Source of the DNA: Pollenia angustigena
Taxonomy: Eukaryota > Arthropoda > Insecta > Diptera > Polleniidae
NCBI GenBank assembly: GCA_930367215.1
Contig: OV884058.1
Span: forward strand, 217,786,208 to 217,850,207
Length of the DNA: 64,000 nucleotides
Direction: 5' to 3'
Made by a program: the position numbers and the translations under genes. Shown piece by piece: positions 33,961 to 44,810 of the stretch. Each line of letters opens with the position of its first letter. Positions within the stretch are counted from its first letter, which is position 1. The notes beneath the pieces were generated by a model, which saw only the letters and a program-made list of their open reading frames with translations, had not been told where the DNA came from and ran no database searches.

Positions 33961-35359
33961 TGGGAATTTAGCACGTCATAGAGAAATATTATTAATAAAT
34001 TTGTATTCCCGAAAATAATTTTGAAGGTGCCCGTGCAAAAAACTGAAATTGCCAATTGTTTTCTTACGAAAAAATAAAATGAAGCAATTTGTTTTTATTA
34101 CCAACTACAATTCGAGTCGGAAAAAGAGCCAACCAATTGTAGGGAAATGTAAGGAAAGATAAACTCACTGTTTATTGTTTAAGCTTTGATATTGTTACAA
34201 GTAGAATTTTGAGTGTTTATAATTCTTATTCGCTTTAAAGTTTTATTTGTATAATATTTTTAGCTTTTCTAAAATCTTCGAAACAAGTTTTCTGATGATC
34301 TTGCCTAAGCAGTGAAATGCGCATGAAAACTAGCTTTCCCTCAACAATAAATTTCAGTGTATTTGAAAAAAAAAATGGGAATTAAGCACGTCATAGAGAA
34401 ATCTTTTTAATTATTCTTGTACCTTATTTGGAATTTGGCTCTTGCCGTTCTGCAGATATAAATACAAAAATTTTTTAAAAACAACTTCAACACGTGATTT
34501 AGAGGCAGTCATGGTTTTTGCTCATATCTCCGTCATTTGTATACCGATCAGGCTGAATTACAATAGCAAACATTTCCGGACTACATATTGTGATTTGAAC
34601 TTCTTCTGTTCTCATAAGGATCCATAATATCTTCGGATAAAAAAGCAGTGTTCGAAAATAAACACTAAATATCGCTCCTTAGTGTTCGGTTCGGTAGATT
34701 TGTGGAAAACACAAACGCTAATAGTGTTTGTGTAGAAAATCATTAACAAAAATAATGTTTCCCTGTTTGTCCTCTTTCGAACACACAAATAATAATGTTC
34801 TTATCCAAGTAAACAAAAAGATGAGCATTTAATTCCGTTCGGTTTTTTTCGTTTCAGCTCTTTTGCTGGTAAAAAAAAAAACCAAACATTTTTCACAAAA
34901 ACAAAATACACATACCAAAAACCGGCAAAATATTTTAACCCAAACAAAATATATATACACAATAGACACACAATCTGTTCGTGCTGCGGTCGTTGATAAC
35001 ATTTTTTGTTTGTTCATTTCTTTATCAAGGTAAAAAAAGAACCATAAAAAATTAAAATATAATGTTTGTCTACAGTATCACTACAATTGTTCCGTTTTTA
35101 CGAATTGTTTATAATGTTCGGCTCTTTCAAAAAGTAATTTCAATTTTTGGGAATACAAAGTTTTAATTTCAAAAGATTTTGTTATTCGTGCTTAATTCCC
35201 AGTTTTTATTCTTGACAAAAACACTTGAAATTTATTGTTGATGGGATAAGCTATTCCTATGCGCATTTCTCTTTCCTGAAAATAGTTACGAACGGTATTT
35301 AGGGTTGTGTTCTCTTCAAAAACACTAAAAAAAATTGATGTATTTTTTAAATCCCCTAA
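33961..35359. other. AT-rich stretch with small palindromic-repeat fragments
   Basis: Contains copies of a short repeat, GGGAATTAAGCACG, at about 34,376 and (diverged) 33,961, and a longer piece at 35,128-35,212 that matches the 133 bp insertion at 45,993-46,125. Near 34,650-34,800 AACACTAAATATCGC and AGTGTTTGTGT repeats suggest another old MITE. No gene. Confidence 0.35.
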
Positions 35360-35432
35360 GATAATCCCGCGAAGCTCTTCACTTGTCTGCAGGAAACCAG
35401 AGTCTCTGGCATGAATCGAATCCTTGTATACT
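35360..35432 (-). mobile_element. tRNA-derived SINE fragment, decayed
   Basis: Minus-strand match to 58,830-58,957 (CCAGAGACTCTGGTTTCC, GCAGACAAG, GAAGAGCTTCGCGGGAT). The B-box region is mutated (GATTCGATTCATG). Confidence 0.55.
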
Positions 35433-35567
35433 GATAACAAGTATACGAAATAGCACGATATTTTTACAGCGTGTCGATTTTTCCCAAAAAGTGAAAAAAT
35501 AAAAATTTTGAGTTAATACTCCCTTTATGATCAAGTGCGATATGTATGTATGTACATATGCATGTAT

Positions 35568-35940
35568 CCCTGCAAATAAAATTGGACCACCTGATCCATT
35601 TTAATAAAATGGACTACTCCATGGACTGGTCCGATGTAATGCAAGCATGGACCATGTCATTGTTAAAAAGTGTTTGTAGTGAGACGACATGTCTTCGTTT
35701 TTTCACGACGTGCTTTCGTTTTTAAACGACTTCAAAACTAATCCTCTTGTGTATACCATGGAGTAGTTTTAAAACAACTCCTTATTGGTCCAAAGGTGGG
35801 TTATATGGTCCTCTCTAGGACATCGTAATGTTAAATAGACCAGCTTTTTTCCATACGTTTGGGTTACTTTTGGACTAGTCCTGGTCCCTTGTCGACTACT
35901 CTTTACACGCGTGTTTGGACTGGTCCTATTATTTGCAGGG
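35568..35940 (+). mobile_element. 373 bp MITE with CCCTGCAAATAA ends (copy 2)
   Basis: Ends CCCTGCAAATAAAATTGGAC and, inverted, CCCTGCAAATAATAGGACC. TGGTCC/GGACCA motifs recur. The inverted copy at 12,310-12,683 aligns throughout. Flanks ATGTAT and ATGTTAT are similar but not identical. Confidence 0.7.
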
Positions 35941-36272
35941 ATGTTATTGACATATACATACATACTTTTTTGTTGCATATTCAAATATTAAGATTGAATT
36001 TCCCAAAATGTCATGTGTATTACTTATCTAAAATAGGGACTTTTAGACGTGTATACATAATAATAACAAAAGTTACAAAATATTATTATTAAGAAATGCA
36101 AAACAAAAGAAGAGCCAAAATAGAAAACTGTAATAAAATTAAAAATTTTTGTTTGTAATTGTTGTTGTTTTTCAAAGTTTGTAAAAAATTGGGCCATGCG
36201 CGCTCTATTATTATAAATTTGTTGGATGGATGGATTGGTTGGTTGGTTTGTTGGTCTATTTTCATTGTTTAC

Positions 36273-36349
36273 CTCGACATTTGAGTACACATCGTCATCA
36301 TCTTTGTCTGTATCATTCATACCAACGCCAGAATCATCATGATGTTTAA
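36273..36349 (-). CDS. Candidate small exon, acidic His/Asp-rich, gene unidentified
   Basis: On the minus strand a 77 bp segment encodes KHHDDSGVGMNDTDKDDDDV plus YSNVE and ends at a donor-like GAG/GTAAACA. The upstream side has a branch-like TTACTGAC and an AG (GATAAAG), but little polypyrimidine tract. The frame is closed upstream by TAA. The peptide is not repeat-like, which argues for a host exon, but splice support is only partial. Confidence 0.35.
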
Positions 36350-36599
36350 CTTTATCATAGTCAGTAAGTATTGTAGTTTTTGTATTTTGTTATTGCACAC
36401 GAAAACAGTGCTCTAATTTTCGGAGTATCTGTGTGTATGTTCGGTTATAAATTTTATGTTACTACCATTTATGTATTTACTGTTGAGCAAATGTGTCTGT
36501 TTGAGCAAGTGATTTTACTTAAAAATTATAAAGTGAGTTTTTATAAAAAACAACAGATCACTGGAAAAACATAGGAATTGTCTGACAGCAGGTTATAGA

Positions 36600-36985
36600 A
36601 GCACATACATTTATTTGTACCCTTTATAGGACCCATGGGCAGAACAAAATTATGTCGTGAAGCTATGATTAATATAAGAGTTCTTTGTGCCAAATGTTAT
36701 CTAGATAAATACATATTTTTAAGATTTGTTTGTCTTAAAACGATGTAAGAGAGGGGATTTATAGAGGAAATATGGCACATTCTATGCCTAGCCGTACAAC
36801 ATTTTGCCAAGGTGGACAAGGTGTGCATGGGCAGACATACAGCCAAGCGGACGGACATCTTTAGATCGACTCAGAAAGTGAATACGATTTGATCGGCATA
36901 TAGAACCGTATTTCTCTAGAACATATTTTTAAATGTGTTACACACATCAGCACAAACACATAATACCCTCTCTACCATGATGGTG
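36600..36985. mobile_element. Old Helitron-like fragment
   Basis: Contains CAGACATACAGCCAAGCGGA, AGATCGACTCAGAAAGTGA, TGTGTTACACACA and ATAATACCCTCTCTACCAT, the same phrases as the internal Helitron-like piece of the CAG-flanked elements. Highly diverged. Confidence 0.45.
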
Positions 36986-37960
36986 TGAGAATTAAAATAA
37001 TAAAAGATTCAATTCAGTAACATTTCACAAATAAATACTTTGTTGAGCACGCTTTTCTAATGTTTTTATTTTCTAATTTTATTTTGATTTTTCAATCATC
37101 ATTTCTTTTTTAAACAATTATCTAATATTACTCTTTGTGGGAGAATAATATGTACATATTTGTACCTATTTCGTCCCGCAGCTATTGCCAACAGACGATA
37201 GATAAAAAGTTAAAACCCCTACTACAAAAAAGCAGTGAAATCAAAAATTAAAGTTAACTTTTATAATCGTAGCGTAAACCGAAAAATACATCTCGTACAA
37301 TAAAAAATGCCATCAATTGAAAAAAATAATTAAAACAAATTATAATAAGTTTGTGTTAAACCTAATGACAATTTAACAGGGACTTCAAATAATGATTATT
37401 AAATAAAAAATAAAAAGCTTCTAGTGGATTGCTTTTAAACACTGGATTATTGTTCGAATTTAAACTAAAGAAATTAAGCTAAAAGACACTACATGCAAAA
37501 GGAATACATCAATATAATCGAATGTGTAAATCAAGTAATTTATTCGTTTGATTATTATTTACACATATATAACATGTGTATGTACATTAGACTGGTCGCA
37601 ATTTTTTTTTTTTTTTTATTTAATTGTTTGCGCTGCTTAAAATATGAGGTTTGCTGTAAGAAATCATGATCTAATTTTTCAGGTCAATCCGACGGTGCCT
37701 AGCCGTGCCGGGTGGGGCCCAAAGTTCCCCATATTATAAAAAAAAAAAAACATCTTTTCTATCAGATCTTTATAGTTATACTAGTTGAAAAGCCAAAAAT
37801 CAAAAATATGGCTTCGTTACGATCTTCCGCAGAGAAAGTACTTCAAGTGTGCCAAATTTCAGCTTCCTATGTCATCAGATGGCTTCAGAAAGTTGCGGAA
37901 AGAATAGGACATACATGCAAACATCCTGACATACTAAGAAATTATATATTGTATAGATAG
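36986..37960. other. AT-rich stretch, unassigned
   Basis: From 37,588 a block starting TAGACTGGTCGCAATTT, with a following T tract and a GC-rich CGGTGCCTAGCCGTGCC segment (about 37,690-37,720), looks like one end of an unclassified repeat. The frame at 37,712-37,960 has no recognised domain. Confidence 0.3.
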
Positions 37961-38575
37961 ATTAACATATGTTCGCGCAACACAAAAACGCTTTAGCTTA
38001 TTGAAAAACTAAAAAAAAACCGAAATTCCGCAATAAAATTTACTTTAAGAAAGTTAAAACTTTTTTCTTTATGTTGGCTTTGGTTTTCGAGATTTCGAAA
38101 ATTAAGGAGGTTGCACAACATATGTTCGCGTAACTCAAAAACGCTTTAGTTTATTGAAAAACTAAAAAAACCGAAATTCCGCAATAAAATTTACTTTAAG
38201 AAAGTTAAAACTTTTTTTTTTATGTTTGCTTTGGTTTTCGAGATATACCGTTATTTCGAAAATTAAGGAGGTTGCACAACATATGTTCGCGTAACTCAAA
38301 AACGCTTTAGTTTATTGAAAAACTAAAAAAACCGAAATTCCGCAACAAAATTTACTTTAAGAAAGTTGAAACTTTTTTCTTTATGTTGGCTTTGGTTTTC
38401 GAGATATACCGTTATTTCGAAAATTAAGAATGTTGCACAACATATGTTCGCGTAACTCAAAAACGCTTTAGTTTATTGAAAAACTAAAAAAAAACGAAAT
38501 TCCGCAATAAAATTTACTATAAGAAAGGTAAAACGTTTTTCTTATATGCGCAGTCGTTTTAGAAACATAATTTTT
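37960..38575 (+). repeat. Tandem array, four units of about 161 bp
   Basis: Units start ACATATGTTCGCG-AACNCAAAAACGCTTTAG and continue with CGAAATTCCGCAATAAAATT and TTGGCTTTGGTTTTCGAGAT. GTTCGCG occurs at 37,971, 38,124, 38,285 and 38,446, giving periods of 153, 161 and 161. The last unit decays after about 38,540. Units are highly similar, pointing to recent amplification. Confidence 0.85.
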
Positions 38576-38650
38576 TTTCTTGAAAAAAAAATAATTTTTT
38601 TATTAAAATTTCGGAATTTTTGTTTTTAAAAATTCATAAAAATTGAAAAA

Positions 38651-38669
38651 TGCTATGCTATGCTATGCT
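38651..38669 (+). repeat. Microsatellite (TGCTA)n
   Basis: About four perfect repeats of the pentamer TGCTA. Confidence 0.9.
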
Positions 38670-38679
38670 TCTAATTTTA

Positions 38680-39530
38680 TGCAGACATATAAAAAACAAC
38701 ATTGCAAACAAAACAAGCTATAAATGATTAAAATCTGTAAACAATTTTTGATTTTATGTATTCACAAAAGATGTGGCGGTTTAAGTATGTTCCCAAAGGA
38801 ACTACCTAGTCTGTACCTACTACTGACTCAGTAGCACCAACGTCAGTAGTATATTTCCAATGACACGCAAATGTTAAATGTCTATTGTAAATAACATTGC
38901 CTGGGGTATAATAAGTCACAAGTACTGCTGACTGTGTCAATAGTGAATCAGTTTGGATTCACTAGTGGCATTTCCTGCAGGGTGTATATTGTAATATGTA
39001 CATTAGGACTATAACCAAATTTTGGCCCTAGCACTACGCGATAGCGAATATTGTGTTATTTACGAAATAAATTTGTTTGGGTCGTTTGAAAATAAAAACC
39101 TCACCCACAAAAGCGATTTTCTAAAATCCCTAAAGAAAAATTTTTTAAATATTTTATTAAAAAAAAGTTAAAAAGTTTCTTAATTATTAAAAGACATGAA
39201 TTTATAATTTAATGTGCGTGTTGTTTTGCTAAAGGTTTTGGCTAAATGTATAAGTAAAAATATAAATAAAAAAAAAAAAAATTTCCAACTTTACCGCGTT
39301 ATGTGGTTACCTTTTTTGAAAACCGCTCAAAATTAATCTGATTTTTTTTTTAGTTTTCAATGGACTATTCGACTATGCTAGGGCCATTTTGATATTTGCA
39401 AAAAATGCATATCTAAATTAAGATTACTATTTTGTACTGTTTTTTAACTTACACTTTTTTATGGTTGGGAATAAAATGCTAGGTTATTTTGTTCAACAAG
39501 TTTTGAATATTATATACTAGCATATATATA
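38680..39530. other. Unassigned AT-rich sequence with repeat ends
   Basis: A block beginning TAGGACTATAACCAAATTTT at 39,004 directly after ATGTACAT, with TGGCCCTAGC mirrored by GCTAGGGCCA at about 39,377, looks like a small inverted-repeat element (39,004-39,400). No gene. Confidence 0.35.
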
Positions 39531-39539
39531 CCCGCTACT

Positions 39540-40287
39540 TCGTTAGCGTCTCCTTTTTCTCATGCTCTGCTTATGTCTAAGGTAAACTACTGTTTGGAGG
39601 TTTATTCTGGAACATCTACTATTTTAACTAATCTTAGTACAAATTTTAGGAGAATTATTCGCTATATTTATAATATTAACATACGTGAACATGAGTTCAG
39701 ATACCCTCTTTATTGTATTTTTAGGTTTCGATTTCAATAAATATTTACATTTGCGTCTTTAACTTCATTTTTATAAAGTTTTCAAATCCAGTAAACCTAA
39801 ATCTATAGTGGAAGAATTCACATTAATTCACTCTACTCGAAATGTACAGATTGAGATACCTCGAATATGTCTTTCAGTTTTCGAACGTTCATTTAGAATT
39901 AGATTATGGAGTATATGGAACAATTTGCCACCTTCGTTAAGGTTATTCTCATAGTCTTATTTTACATATAAGAAAAAGCTTTTGAACTTTTTTGGATAAA
40001 TAGCTTGTTGTTAAACTCTGGTGATTTTATAGGATAATTTTGGAATTAGTCATTGTTTTTTTTAATTTTGTAATATTTGTGTGGTTGGGGAGCCACTTAT
40101 GTTAAGTATTTAAATACTACTTATGTTTATAAAAACTTACTTATATAAGAATTTAAATAAGAGAATTTCTTTATTATTAGTATGATTATTGATGTATTTT
40201 ATTAAACATGGATATTAATCTTACAATACATGTATAATTGGCCTTATAGGATTTCTTTGTATTGATTAAATAAATAAATAAATAAAA
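39540..40287 (+). pseudogene. LINE relic, C-terminal ORF2 and 3' tail
   Basis: Degenerate frames encode NYCLEVYSGTSTILTNLS, then FRRIIRYIYN, then HSTRNVQIEIPRI and FERSFRIRLWSIWNNLPPSL. These match block by block the C-terminal region of the LINE at 15.4-17.9 kb (LEVFSGSMNYITSKLG, STRNPQIILPRI, FERSFILRIARRWNTLP). The 3' UTR has GGGGAGCCACTTATG and the tail is (AAAT)n at 40,267-40,287. Frameshifted and 5' truncated. Confidence 0.6.
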
Positions 40288-40349
40288 TTAATTTATTATT
40301 GGAAAAGTTATTCTAACGTTATTTTTAAATTTGTTTACAAAATATGTTT

Positions 40350-40598
40350 AAGGCAGAATTAGTCTTTACTTTCTGTTTCTGTTCTGTTCCGTGCCGTTCT
40401 GTTTTGAAATTGTAATAGTTTCTTTTTCTGTAGCAACTTAGAAAGTAAAGACTAATTCTGCCTTTAACAATTTTTTGATTTTAACAAACTGAACCGCAAC
40501 AGAACAGAAAAACTAATAAATTTTACAGGTTTTTTAATAACAAAAACAAATCAGCTGATTCGTAACAGAACAGAAAGTAAAGACTAACTGAGCCTTTA
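40350..40598. mobile_element. 250 bp MITE with TTAGTCTTTACTTTCTG ends
   Basis: Left end AAGGCAGAATTAGTCTTTAC, right end inverted AAGGCTCAGTTAGTCTTTAC. An additional internal inverted copy AGAAAGTAAAGACTAATTCT lies at 40,441-40,463, so the element may be a composite of two insertions. Confidence 0.6.
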
Positions 40599-40599
40599 A

Positions 40600-41700
40600 T
40601 ATCTCTTATGAAGTTATTTAGTATTTGACAATTTAATTTTTAAGAAATGTATTAAGCCAATGGCGCGCACATTGTAGATAAGATCGCCCTTGAATCGGTT
40701 AAATTTGGCATAACACTACATGGTGGCAAATATTGTACTTGTAATCAATATCACTTTTTTAGGTGATTAGGGTTCAAAAGTTTTCCGCACCAAACGTGAG
40801 TTCTAAAAATTTTTTATTTTAAAAAAATGAAATGTTTTCAATTGTTATATGAAATAAGTTTTAAAATTAAAGTATGTGACCATTTTTAATACAGAAAATT
40901 GTCTTGCAAAGTTTTTTTGCGCGTTCTGCGCAGAAGTTGCTTCGCAGAACTTCCTGAAAAACTGATGGTTTTTTGACCCAATGTCTGATAAAGCATTGAT
41001 TTGCTTTTGTAAAGTCGGAAAATCATTTTTGTAGTTTGAAAAATATTTATTTTTTAAACGTATTTAATTAAATATTTGGACCAGTTCATTTAAGTATTGC
41101 ATGTCACACTTATTTCACTCTTTTAAACATTTTTACACAAATAATATTTATTCAAATTTCTAAATTAAATGATAAAGCAAATGGCGAATTTAAATGGGAA
41201 ATTAAATGCGTTTGGGCGGAACCTTTTACGCGATTTCAAACAAAAAAATATAATGGGTCTTCATTTTTATGCTTTTCTCGACTATGCTATGCCGTTTGTC
41301 CTATTTGCAAAAGTTGTTAAAAGTTATATGAATACATACATAAATTTTATTTAAAGTTGTTCCCAGAAAAATTAAATTTTGATTAAAATTGTGACTTTTC
41401 TCTAAAACTTTTTGATTCCCGTCTTTAGCAAATTTAGTATTTATTGCTCTTAAAAATTAAATTCAAAGCATTTGTATTCTTATAAAAGAGAGTTTCATGA
41501 ATTTACCTTCAAATCCAAGTCGAAATGGCGGCAAGCGATCACTCAAAGAAATTTATTAATTTGTAATGTTGTCCTATCAACAATTTTATTATCATGATGT
41601 CACAAATCGAAAAATACTGCCCTACTTTTTAATGGTTTAACAAAATCTGTGCTTTTTACCCTACGGCTTACGAATAGGGATTTTTCCCTACGTATAACAA
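40600..41700. other. AT-rich stretch, no supported feature
   Basis: A short palindromic GCGCGTTCTGCGCAG-type segment is at about 40,919-40,935. No intact coding or repeat structure was identified. Confidence 0.3.
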
Positions 41701-41706
41701 ACCTGT

Positions 41707-41873
41707 CTGAAACTCGAATTTTTCTGGCAAAATATGATTTTTTTATTACTTCATTAAAGACCAACATTTTAAGCAAAACTAAGCTGTTTCGTCAAAAGTG
41801 TGTATACACACTTGGTAATGGCGGCACAAATCTGTTTTCAGATTAACTAAACCTAGTTTAACTGAGATCTCAA
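41707..41873 (+). mobile_element. MITE, TTA target family (copy 3, truncated)
   Basis: Shares TTTTAAGCAAAAC-AAGCTGT, CTTGGTAATGGCGGCACAAA and AAACCTAGTTTAACTGAGAT with 7212-7438. The left end is missing. Confidence 0.6.
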
Positions 41874-41879
41874 AACCCC

Positions 41880-42860
41880 TGCATAAGGGGAATAAATAAA
41901 AATCAAGAAATAACTTTTTTTCTGAAGAATAAATAAAACTCAGAAAATTACTTTTATTTTCTAAGCGAAAATAAAATTCAAGAAATAATGATTAAAAAGT
42001 AATTTCTAAAATAAAACTTATAACCGCACCTACCGGTCCCTGCAATTTAAGCATTACAATTAAAATAAAATTTTAGTTCATGTTCAAAGTTTTTTTCTAA
42101 CGAGACAACATTAAAAATGGAATCCAAAAAAATATTCCCTTAATAAATCTATTAAACAATTGTCTATGTAGTTTTTGAAAAAAAAAAATATTTTTATTAA
42201 AAATGTATGCAAGTGTTTTGCAAAAATGTACAATACCAAATAACTTAAAAAACTTATTAAAGTATCGTGTAGGTATAACAAATTTAATTCAAACAAATAT
42301 GTACTTATGTACATACATACAAATGTGTTCGAAACGTGTCGTCTACAAAAAAAAATAGAATGGGATAATTATAGAAACTTAAATCAAGTTAGAACAAAAT
42401 TACAAATAAAAAAATTAAAATAGATTAAACACAACAAAAATTGGCAATCAACATTTTGCATTTTCGCCGAAAATGCTATAAACTGATAAAAATGAAGCAT
42501 AAAAATATCAGAAAAATTTGTTTGTATAAGGCTCTTATAGATTTATTTCCACGAAATCGCGGAAATATTTTAACTTTTCTGCATCTCAGTCAATAAACAA
42601 TAAAACTTCCAAAAAACTTTAATTTAAAAAAAAATTACATCCCGCATTTATAAATCTGCAGTTTTTTATTTGTCACAAAATTGTATTTGTTAACATTTTT
42701 GCTCTAATATTTAAAAGTGTACGTAAAAAAAATATTTCTGGAGAACAATAATTCGGCGGTATTTCTTATCAAAAATATGTTATGAAATTTGTTTTTTTAA
42801 ATGCCTAAAGTAAAGCCGGAAGACTAAATTGCTCAGATTATTCGAAGAAGTTGTTATTTC
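41880..42860. other. AT-rich stretch, no supported feature
   Basis: AAGAAATAA-type imperfect repeats at about 41,890-41,990; otherwise nothing recognised. Confidence 0.3.
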
Positions 42861-44521
42861 GCCAGCTCATTACTGGTTTGACCTACCGACCATTTTTAAC
42901 AAAAATGAGTTAGGTATGAGGAATATATTTTTTTAATACCCTCTTTCTAAATCAAAAACCTGTTTCGCGAAAATTTTTATGGTTTCTGAGATATAAAGCA
43001 TTAACTTTGCTGCATATCAACTGTTTCAAATTTTTTTTAAGTACTGTTTTGCTCTACAAGCCATTGTTTGGCGATTGCAGCAAATTCTTCATACAAAAAC
43101 GTACAAAATAAATTTTACTGTTGCTTTGCTGCATTGCCGTAAGAAAAAATATAGTTAAAGCAAAAGCAAAATAAAATGACAACAAGAAAATTAATTTGTG
43201 AAAAATAGTTTTATAAAATATTGGACCCAACCAAGTGTACGGTTTGCTATGATAAGCAAAGTGTTTTTAGCCTACCTACGGGAAATGCTTCAACATTTTA
43301 CTACAAATGAAAATTGAATATGTACAATCTTACAGCAACCATTATTATGCCAAATATACCAACTTTTACTTATTGTGCCTTGTGGACGGAAGCTCATAGC
43401 GGTCGGAGTGGTAACGACATTGCTAGTGCTTTAATTAAAATTTTAAATGAATTAATAAAAGATTATCCACTAATTAAAACTTTGACATTATGGAGCGATT
43501 CTTGCGTACCTCAAAATAAAAATCAAATTAACGCAACCGCAATCAAAATGTTCTTTAAACAAAATAATATTGATGCCGTAATACAAAAGTCTTCAGAACC
43601 AGAACATTCTTTAATTCAAGAAGTGGACTTTGTCCATGGTGTTATTGACCGGTACTTAAAGAATATTGAAATTCATAGTCCTCTTCATTTACTAAATTTG
43701 CTTAAAACAATGCCAAATAATAAAACAAAACTTAATGTTATGGAATTGTTTCCGGAAAATTTTCGCACATACTCGTTGGAAGCAAATAAAATGGACTTTC
43801 GAAAAGTCCCTTTTGCTAAAATTTAAGTACTTCTATACAGTTAAAATAATGATTTATGTATAAATTAAAAAACTTCTACCAGAGAGGAAAAATATAAAAT
43901 TGCAATTTTGGTTAAGTCTGCATCAAAAAATTGTTTGAAAACTCCTGAGAATTTGTTGACGAATGTTTTGAAAATATCGAAACCATCATTTATTTCCAGC
44001 GATAAAAATAGAGACATAAAAGACTTGCTTATATTTCTTCCACGTGTTGATAAAGCTTATTATAAAAATTTACTCAATATTAAAAGTTTTAAAATTTCTT
44101 TTTACTTTTGCATTATTTAAGTTGTTTAATTTGTGGCTTTTTATTTAATTTTTCATAACAGTAGAACTGTTTTTCTCTGTTTTTGTAAAGTAAAATCAAA
44201 TAAAAAAACTATAAAAAAAAATTCATCTCAACAAGTTACACAGCAATAAGTATACGTATGCAGCACAAAAAGCCACTTTTTTAATTTTTTTTTAGAAAAG
44301 TGGCGTATGCGGCACAAAACAATATTTTTCATTTTCAAAAAAATACTATTAAATTCTAACTTTATTCATGAAAGTGCGCAAAAATTTACATTTTTCTTCA
44401 GTGGTAAAAATATAAAAAAATTCTATCGGGTACATTTTGAGAAATCTTCATGTCAATCTTCCTTGTCGTTTTTCTCCACTCCGACTTTTTGGCATATGCG
44501 CCAAACCAATTCTGAGCTGAC
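42861..44521 (+). mobile_element. DNA transposon remnant with DUF7869-like protein (copy B)
   Basis: Left end GCCAGCTCATTACTGGTTTG, right end inverted GTCAGCTCAGAATTGGTTTG. Closely similar to 19,089-20,655 throughout, including the tail GGCATATGCGCCAAACCAAT. Flanks GTTATTTC and GATTTGTC are only partly alike, so the TSD is unresolved. Confidence 0.65.
43314..43826 (+). pseudogene. Transposon-derived protein fragment, DUF7869-like (copy B)
   Basis: The 170-codon frame includes LWTEAHSGRSGNDIAS, TLWSDSCVPQNKNQI and SSEPEHSLIQEVDFVHGVID. Its counterpart at 19,524 has GHS where this has EHS. It ends at TAA after VPFAKI; a second piece follows at 43,908-44,120 (SASKNCLKTPENLLTN). Both copies have the same two-piece arrangement, so the break may be ancestral or an intron rather than independent decay. 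Confidence 0.55.
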
Positions 44522-44810
44522 GATTTGTCAAATATTACCACTAAAAGCAAGCCACCAAACATTTTAAAGAGATCCTAAAAAAATAATTTATACGTATCAT
44601 AGATGGGGATAGTGTAAAAATATTTTGTTGATGATGATGATGATTGAGTGATGAATTTAAAATTTGCAGCCTCACTAAACATGAGTGATATTGATTTTAA
44701 AAAATTTTGCACTCAAAAAAAGTTTGATTTAAAACAAAAACAATCATCAGTTTATTGCAACTATCACTAAATTTTTTAGTGGTAGTTAAAAAAAAAATAA
44801 CAATTATCAC

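Noticed and set aside
37960..38575. Regular repeats as a CRISPR array
   Set aside because: Units are contiguous 161 bp repeats without unique spacers, in a eukaryotic genome.
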